The position numbers were made by a program, and so were the translations under genes. The notes below the pieces were generated by a model, which was not told where the DNA came from, ran no database searches, and saw nothing but the letters and a program-made list of their open reading frames with translations. From Sipunculus nudus (Eukaryota > Annelida > Sipuncula > Golfingiida > Sipunculidae): DNA of 64,000 nucleotides. The stretch is taken from contig CM049308.1 of assembly GCA_026874595.1 (NCBI GenBank), forward strand, positions 76,413,624 to 76,477,623, written 5' to 3'. Below are positions 38,201 to 47,400 of this stretch, one piece after another. Position 1 is the first letter of the stretch. The number at the start of each line of letters is the position of its first letter.

Positions 38201-41200
38201 ACAACAAGAGGCCGAAGCGGTGGACATAATTTCCACTAAGTTGCTTGCTATACTTAATATCAAACTTTTACCTTTCAACTTGCTGGCATCAATGGGACCT
38301 CTTATTCTCAAAGGTTTTATTTTTATGATAATTCCCCTTGCATAAATATCGCAATTTTGAAACACTCGCAAACAAAAACCCAACAGCAGTATAAAACAGC
38401 TGTATCTCTTTGATATTTATGTGTTTTGTGACAGGTGATGGCAGGAACAGGAAACCTGGAGGTACTGAGGGTCTGTCGTTTTCTGCGGTCGCGAGTAGGA
38501 TCTTCCTATAATTACATATTCTTCGGTTCTCACATGGCAGTCAGCATGGCAATTGGACTCCTGTTCTTAGGAGGTGGCAGGTTGGCTGATTTCATTGTTG
38601 TTTAAAATGCAGCATGCTAATACTTCCAAATTATGTTTTTGTTTAAAGATAAATTTGGTTCACTTTCAGGGAATGGTCCTATGCTTCCTTTACAAATTCT
38701 TTATTATTTTACTGTGGTAAATGTTAATACTGGATCAGGTATTTTTATATATCCCAGTGTTATATATCCCAGTATTATGTATCTCATTGGGTTTGACTTT
38801 GTGCTTAAGACTTTAAGATTAAGTTTTCATTTGAAGGATATAAGTAGTTTGTTTTAGATATTGACAGATTTCATTAAACATTGTAGGTTAGTGAACTAAT
38901 TGTTGATTTATTTGATATCCATATTTATTTGGGTATAAGGAGGAGTTGAGCTTAGTTTGATTTTGTAGTCTTGTGTATATTTATATTCTTGAAAACTATT
39001 GTGTTCCATACAGCAGAGTTTGTAGCTATAAATCATATGACTTATTTTGTGCCATTTATACCAATTTAGGCAGTTTATACCGTTTATCAGAAGTTGTAAA
39101 ATCATATTTGATGATTGAAAGATAAAATACATCCAGTGATCAATTATTATATGATTATTTTACGTATCATCTCTGTTAGCATGAAATATGCAGAAGAATC
39201 AAAACTGAAATATTAATGAACAAACTTGTACATCACGCTAAGAGGTCAAGATAATGGCCAAGTTTTTAACACATTTTCGTTTCACAAGGTTAAATATTAA
39301 TGCTGTTTGCTGTTTTGTGCCAAGTCTTATATCTTTTCAGTTGCATGCATAATCTCTTGTTAGCAGTTTTGCAAAAATTCAATTGATTAAACCAATTATG
39401 AAGAAAACAAGCAATCATGGATATTTATGTTTACATTTTCTTAGGTACACCCTGAGTAACAAGCCTGATGCCGTGGCTGCCATGTTGTGTGCTTTCTTCC
39501 CAAAGTTCCCCATCCACAGCAATGACAACAGGTAAGTGTATCCACTAACCAACTTCTTTGGCTCAGGGGTATAGCACAGGACTTAAAGCAGGGAGGTTGT
39601 GAGTTCTAACCTCAGCCGAGGCAGTGAGATTTTTCAAGGTGGGCCCTTACCCAGGGTGAGCAATCTGCAGGCTTAATGGGAAGGTGATGCCCAATGGCAG
39701 TGTTTCACTCACAAACAAGTGTGACTTTTGGGGTTCCTCAGGGGTATGACCCAGCAATGGGGGCCATTACACACCCAGTCGCCACAGGTGCAACAGTCGC
39801 TGGGCCTGGTTAACACCAGGATATTAAATGAGAGGAAGTGTGTGATACTGCCTGGTCACCTAGTGTGAAACTAGGCGGAATTCTGCAAATGTATATACAC
39901 TTAGAGTTAAGCTAGTATTTAAAAATTGAATCAGTTATCTAAAAAAAATTTTTTAATTTTAAAGTGTATCCTCTTATATAAATACTGTCCTTTGTGATCT
40001 GGGAACATATTTATAGCTGAGAATATTTTACATTCAATACAAATTTCCTTTGCATTATTTTGACTGTGAGATTCAGGATAAAGTTATCACTTCTGAAGCC
40101 TGATTGGCTCTAGTAAATCAGCACCAGAGTTGGCTTGATCCTGATCAGCAGTGATATAGGACTTGAGTCCGCACCTGGACTCTTGTACTTTTGCAGGGAC
40201 TATGACTTGAAATCAAAGATTCTGGACTCAGACTTGTACTCAGACTTGGAGGTAAGGACTCAAGAAATCAAACTGAGTCCATCTCGAGTCCTGCAAACAA
40301 AAGGTCTGTCACATACCATAAAGACTTACATGTATGCACAAACTACCAACAGAATATTAGGCATACAAAGTTAATTAATATATCTTATATGACATGGTAT
40401 TCTAAAACATCCATTTAAATTTTCTGATTAAGGAGATGTGTATTTGACTGGGACTTGTGAAAGGTGGACTTGAACTCAAACCTCAAGGACTTGGACTTGA
40501 ATGTCCTGGACTCAGCTAGCACTTGGACTCAGCTGATGTGGACTCGACTACATCACTGCTGTTAAGAATTGATATAATACTGATTAATCATAATATCAGT
40601 GATTAATCAGTATAATCTTAGTGATAATTCACTACATTCCTTCCATACTAGTAGAGAATTTGATTTTCATTCATCTTTTATCATGATGAAAAATGATCTA
40701 ATCTCTTCTGAATGAAAATTCAGCTCTTTTCTTCAATTCTTTTCCATACTGTTGAAGAAACTATTTAAACATTGATCCAATATTGAGCCCCTGAATAACA
40801 GGTTGCATTCCTGTTCGACCATTCCTCTATTATTCGGTTGATATTGTAACTTCTAGTCCGTAAAGATAGATTAGTCATTTGTTTTTATTTTGATAAGATT
40901 AACATTTAATTTTGTGGTAAATTATTGGACATTTAAACAGCATTATTTCCCTGTCAGATATCACCTCCAAGCATTCAGACATCTGTATGTGCTGGCAGCA
41001 GAACCAAGGGTCATCATTCCCAGGGATGTTGTCACGGGCAATGCCTGCTATGTACCATTAGAGGTCAAGTTCAAAGTAAGCTTTATACATCATTTTTACA
41101 ATTTTTTGGTGAAGTAATAAATAATTCCCCAATAGAAGAAAACTATCATGAGAACAAACATATCATACTATTACGTAGCAGAATGAAGAATCATTGAATA

Positions 41201-44200
41201 TTTGTGAACTGAAGAGGAAACTCTGTGGCAGCCTACTTTACTCTCAGATTATAAAGATAACAGAATAAATATTCTACATAACAGTATATGAGACAAAGAC
41301 AGGTTATGTTAAACATTATCTTTGATTCTTGTGAAGTTTCTTTGTAATAAATCTTATCCGGGGTATAAAAAAGTAATAACTAGCATTTGGTAATGTTGAA
41401 GGTAGTATTATTTGTTGCAATAGCAATGGGTTGTAATTTCCCTTAATCAGTCATCTGTAAAAAAAATTACTTGACCTCTATTGACTGTAGAGAATGAATT
41501 GGTTGTTTAGGAGCATGAAATTTATGACTGTATACAGACCTGTACATTGCCTCAACTGATATACAGCAATGTAAAGGTCTTGCAAATATGAATAATAATT
41601 CTGTAGCCTATAATATATGTATGTGTAGTAACCTTAGGTATGGAGTTATTAGACTTTTCTAGTGTTTGTTTGCATTAATTAAATGAAAATATACATTTCC
41701 TAATTACAGATCCTGTGTTATTTGTAATTGATTATGGCACTGCAGGATTGAAGATCAGATCGTTTTCCACCAACCGACTGATCAGCAATTATAATCGAAC
41801 ATATGCCAATCACTAATGGCAACAATGTATAGTCCCACTGGGATATGTCCCAGTTAGATGGTCCCATCGGGACGGGACCGAGTTAGATGGCTCCAAGCTG
41901 GAAGACTCCCAGTTAGATGCTATGTTATGTTTACATGATATTCTATCATACTATGAAGTTGTAACAAATATCTGAATCTTTGATAAGTAAAAAAAGTCTT
42001 AAAGTTGGCAAATTATCATAAAACTGGATATCTAGTGATCTAATGGAATATTAGTTTCAACTATTAAGGCCAACCAAGAAAATTTTGGAAATGTTTCAAA
42101 ATGTTCTATAATAACATCTATATGTTCAAAATGTTATATATACAATATTAAGCTTTGATTGATTAGCCTTCGTAACATCTGTAATTCTTTTGTTATTGAT
42201 AAAGTATCTGACTGGGCCCCATCGGTCTAATTACCATCCAGATGAGATGGAAAAAATCAAATCTGTCCAATTGAGACCCTGTCCATCTTCAATGACAATG
42301 TCAGATATCACTGATATCTAATGATTAGAGTTGTTATCAGGTTTATAATTTGATGTATGTTTGTATTTCAGGATACAGGAAACTACACAGACAAATGTTA
42401 CCAGTGTTTTGCACCCGGTGTTCTCCCTGAGCTGGATCTGCTGGAAGAGGTTAGAGCAATCTGATTGATTGTATTAATTTGATTTTATATTTATTTGCCA
42501 TTCATTCTCTTTTTCCACACCTTTGCTTTTTCTGAATGTAATGTAAATATGGTACACATAGTACATTTCCTTATTTGCTGCATCATATGTAAAATATAAC
42601 CTGTAAATTACAACCACCGTCAGGACCTCAATAAAGTGTTCACAGGTGGTCATCTGAGTGACATCTTAGAATTGGGACCCATAAACAGTGGTTGTAGTTT
42701 TGGTGTTGTCACTAAACCCAGATGGTCCTTGGTGATGTTCTACTGTGTAATCTTTTGTTGGTTAGTTGGTTTCCTGGTAAGTTTGTCTGTCAGCAATTTC
42801 TGTCAAGAAGAACTTGATGAAAATATTTTGATGAAACAGTTACTTTTAGAAGCAATCGTAATATCCAAGATTCATTTAAATTATCAATAACCATTGTGAG
42901 ATTGGAGATGGGACAATGTTTGTATCCTTGCCCTGGGTCAAAGCCTTTCACTGGGATTATATATTTATGGTTCTTTTGTTCTGGCCTGCAGAGCTGACCT
43001 TTGATGCATCCATGGAGTTAGTATACTGTGACAAACATTCATCAGGGCTCGTATTGATGTACAGTGAAACCCCACCTTGATGACTGACCAAAGTGGTCTT
43101 AACTTGAGGGTGGTCATATTTATATTCTAAGTTACCTGGATAATATATTCAGGACCAAGTAAAGTGGTTGTAATTGTTGGGTGGTCCCAGTTATGGGGTG
43201 GTTGCAACACAGGGTTCTGAAATTACTCTGTAGCACAAACCTTGGTATATTTGTGGTCTCAGATTATTTTTCTAGTGTCGATCATGTTCATTATGAAATA
43301 ATATGCAGTAAGCGTTTTAGAAAAAGTAAAACTGGTAGCTACTACTGCTTTTGTTTCTAATGTGTTATTACAGTTCTTTTCATTAAATTAAATGAATTTT
43401 CATTTTCACAGGTAAAGATCTGTGGACCTCGTTACTGGCCAATCACATTCCATCATCAGCAGAACTTTGACACACTCAGGTATGGGCATTTATTCATTAA
43501 TATAAATGAGAATTTAATTCGAAGTGGATCCTTCTTTAATGTAAAATCACCTATCGGTACCACTACATGTTTCTGTATCTTGTTCTTTTCAGGAAACTCC
43601 TGCATGACAGTGGTTATCTGTACGTGAAGCAGAGAGCAGGCCACCTTTCATATAAAGATGATCCAAAGGTAAAGTACATCATTGCTTTTCACTTTGCTCT
43701 GTAACATTGAGATGTAAAAATGCACCTGTTAGTTTATGACCAGTTTTCAGAATTTACAAGTAAGAATCAGGTGTGAGAATAAAGGTGTGTTAATTACAGT
43801 CAAATGTACCCAGATTGAAGAAGAGTAGTGACCTCTGGAGGGCATTCAGTGGATTACTCATGAAGATGTTCATGCCAAATGATTCCTTTGTACATCCTGA
43901 TTAAGAGACAGACAAAATACAGTGTAAAGGGTAAAACTGAGCTGGAGTAACATGCTCTTCCATAATATTTTCACTTTTAATTTTTAGTTAAATTTTAAAG
44001 GTTAAGGTGGAACTATAAAGGTAAAAGTTTAACTTTATAGTTTTAGGTTTAACTGTTTAGTTGGTTAGGTTAATGTTGGTTAATCTTTGAGACAAATATT
44101 TTATTTTTTTGTAGACCACATTAATGTCATTGTTTTTCTGTGATATACAAAACAAAAATTCCTTTGACATTACATATTTACCTCATCTGAAATTATGAAA

Positions 44201-44424
44201 TTTCAGGGCTACAGGAGTATTTTATCCCAATGCCTGACCAGTGGCCAGACACTTGGAAAAGTTATCAAGGTGAGTTCTCATAGACTAATTTCATTGCTAT
44301 GTTTTAATCTTTTCCATATAAATATTAATTTTGTAATAAAAAAAAGTGCTTGCTTGCTTGCAGCATGCTGTGGCGAGGTTTGCGAAGTTAATAGATTTAT
44401 GTACAACAGTCCCACCTTATTTAA

Positions 44425-44497
<73 letters not shown>

Positions 44498-47400
44498 AGA
44501 AGTAATAAAGAAGTGTGCATGGGAAGGATGGATGCCAGTCCTTTTAGATGAAACTGTAACAGCAAATTCTAGTGTGTAAGTCTGTAATATATTTAGCAAG
44601 CAATGATTTTAATCTGTTAAATATGGTTATTTTACTTTGTGGTGAGGATAATGTCACTCAATAGTGACATAGTGACATTAGACTGTTCCTGATTTTGAAT
44701 GTGACTTTGACAATTATGCTGGAGTGTTGTATACATATTATTAAATATAAGTTTTCACTTGCAGCCAGGTGACATTAAATCCTTCTCCTCTGATCCTCGA
44801 GTTTTGGCCTTTGCTGATTTCTTCTGTGGGTTACAGGCAGAACAGGTGAGAAAACTTTTGTGTGAGTGCTGTAACTGAAATTTAGAAAAGGGGCCATATC
44901 AACCATTTGTGAAGGTGTTGCAAAGAATCACTGTATCTTTAAAAAGTAGACTTAATATGCATACATTTCCTTAATAATTTTTTTGCTATATCCCTCAGCA
45001 GGGGGTCGATCTTATAAAAAGATCTGTATTTGGAGACAGTGTAGAATTTAAACTCTTTGCAGATTCATATAACAGATTCTGCAGCAGTTATAATGGTTTA
45101 AATGATGTTTTGGTAGTACGCCTGTAGCATCTAGATTCAATTATATATTTCTTATGCTGGTAGTTAACCAAGTGACTTTTCAATAATCTTTTATAAGAAC
45201 TACAAATTATTTTGGAAAAAGTTTGAGATTCAAATCTGGATATAACACGCTGAGAAACATATAAAGAGGATTCTTAATTAAGGACAAGCAAGCTATCAGT
45301 GCTTGGTCTATATCATTTTTTGCATGATGGTCATTATTCATAATGTGTGTACCTATAAACATTATGGATCCATGCCATTATAAACTATTTATCTGTCAAC
45401 AGGATCACAGTCAAGGTCACCTGTTGTCACGGATACTGCAGGAATGTGTAAGCCATGAGAAGCTTGATGCTCTCCCAGTCTATGTAGCCATACAAAAGGT
45501 AGGTCAGAAATATCAGACAAGTAGCCAATCACAGGAGTGTACAAAACGAACTGACCAGTCACAGAAAGTTATGTTATAAAAGCAGCAGGTTACAGGAAAA
45601 CATATTTAGAAATTATTCAATCACAGCAATCCAAATAACCAATCAGAAGAAGTTGCTTAATGAACGAACCAATCACAGCTGTTCATATAAAAAAAATTTG
45701 TCAGTCACAGCTAGGTGCATAAACAATCTATATAAAGCCCTCAGTACAAGAAATATGCTAAACAGAGGTATCTAAAGTGAAAAAAAAATGTTTTGTAAAG
45801 ATAAAGTTGTTCAAGATAAATTATTTTATTTATAAAAAATGTAAAATAGGCCTGTGCTTTGTAATTTTATAACCTATGTATTTTTTAATGTTAAAGGTGC
45901 TAAAACAAATAAGAACTGGTCCCAGCACATTACCCCTGTGGCAGCTCCGTCTGGTAGTGGCTTTCAACAACTGGCTGTCGTCACAGAAACAGGATGATTC
46001 CTGTCAGCTGATTGGTCCACAGTATATGTCTTATGTTCAAGGTCAGGTGGAGTGGATGCTCACAGCACATCTTCAAGGTCAGAGCCTCAGGTCACTAAGG
46101 GCAAGGTCACATGTTCATACCAAAGATGCTATAACTCTTTTATCATACATATTGTACATAATCTGCATTTAAATTTATCTATATGAAGACAGAGAATTAT
46201 GTACCAGTAAACTTGTTTTCTCAAATAAAAATAATACTATGCTTGTAATTTAATGGCTACATTTATGACTTTAAACTGATGGGCATCAGTTTATATTTTC
46301 TCCAAGTTGATATCACAATGTCAGTGCTTCCTTCAACCAAATTGTGTCAAACCTTAGTTAACTAGAATACGGATAGCCGACAAGCGACTGTGTATCAGCC
46401 AAAATCAGAGAAGGACGGGTGAAGTGATGCATGGATTGAGTGGCAAGGGGAAATAGAGTTACATGTGTTACATATTAGAATGGATCTCTGCCACATAAAC
46501 ATGATTGTAGGTGGCGCAACCTGTTATTTGAACGAGAAACTATCCAAGATGTATACACATGCAAAATTTCAGGTGGAAAAGTCAAACCACTGCAGAGATA
46601 TGAGTGATTTTTTCCCACAGCAGACAAACTGATGCTGTGCAAAAATGGCTGCAGGTGGTGCCACTATTTTTGTGTATGTTATAAAGCTATCCAAGGGCTA
46701 CATTTATGTAAATTTTTTTTCCTGATTGGTCAAACGAGTCCAGAGATATAAGCATTAATGTCTGCAGCGTGAACGTGAATGAAGCTGGCGCAACCTGTCT
46801 TGAAATCAAGAAAGCTATCCAGGATGTATACGCATGCCAAATTACAGGTAATTTGGTCAAACCACTGCAGGGATATGAGTGATTTTAACCCAAGGCAGAC
46901 AAACAGATGGACGCTGTGCAAAAATTGCTGCAGGTGGCGCCACCAATTTTGTGTATGTTATAAAGCTATCCAAGGGCTACATTTGTGTAAAAAATTTTTC
47001 CTGATCGGTTGAACGAGTCCGGAGATATAAGCATGGCTGTCTACAGCATGAACATGATTGTAGGTGGCTCCACCTGTCATAAAATTAAGAAAGCTATGCG
47101 GGATGTTTAAGCATGCCAAATTTCAGGTAATTTGGTCAAACCACTGCAGAGATATGAGTGATTTTACCCAAGGCAGACAAACAGATGGACGCTGTGCAAA
47201 GATGGCTGCAGGAGGCGCCACCAATTTTGTGTATGTTATAAAGCTATCCAAGGGCTACATTTGTGTAAAAAATTTTTTCCTGATTGGTCAAACGGTTCCC
47301 GAGATATGAGCTTGGATGTCTGCAGCGTTAACGTGAATGTAGGTGGCGCCACCTGTCATAAAATCAAGAAAGCTTTCTAGGATGTACAGGCATGCCAAAT

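Noticed and set aside
39548-39625. Possible functional tRNA gene
   Set aside because: A- and B-box-like motifs are present but no cloverleaf closes and a SINE body follows.
44195-44599. Open frames with long Tyr-Ile runs on both strands
   Set aside because: Products of the (TA)n microsatellite; only 44207-44269 (+) is a real exon.
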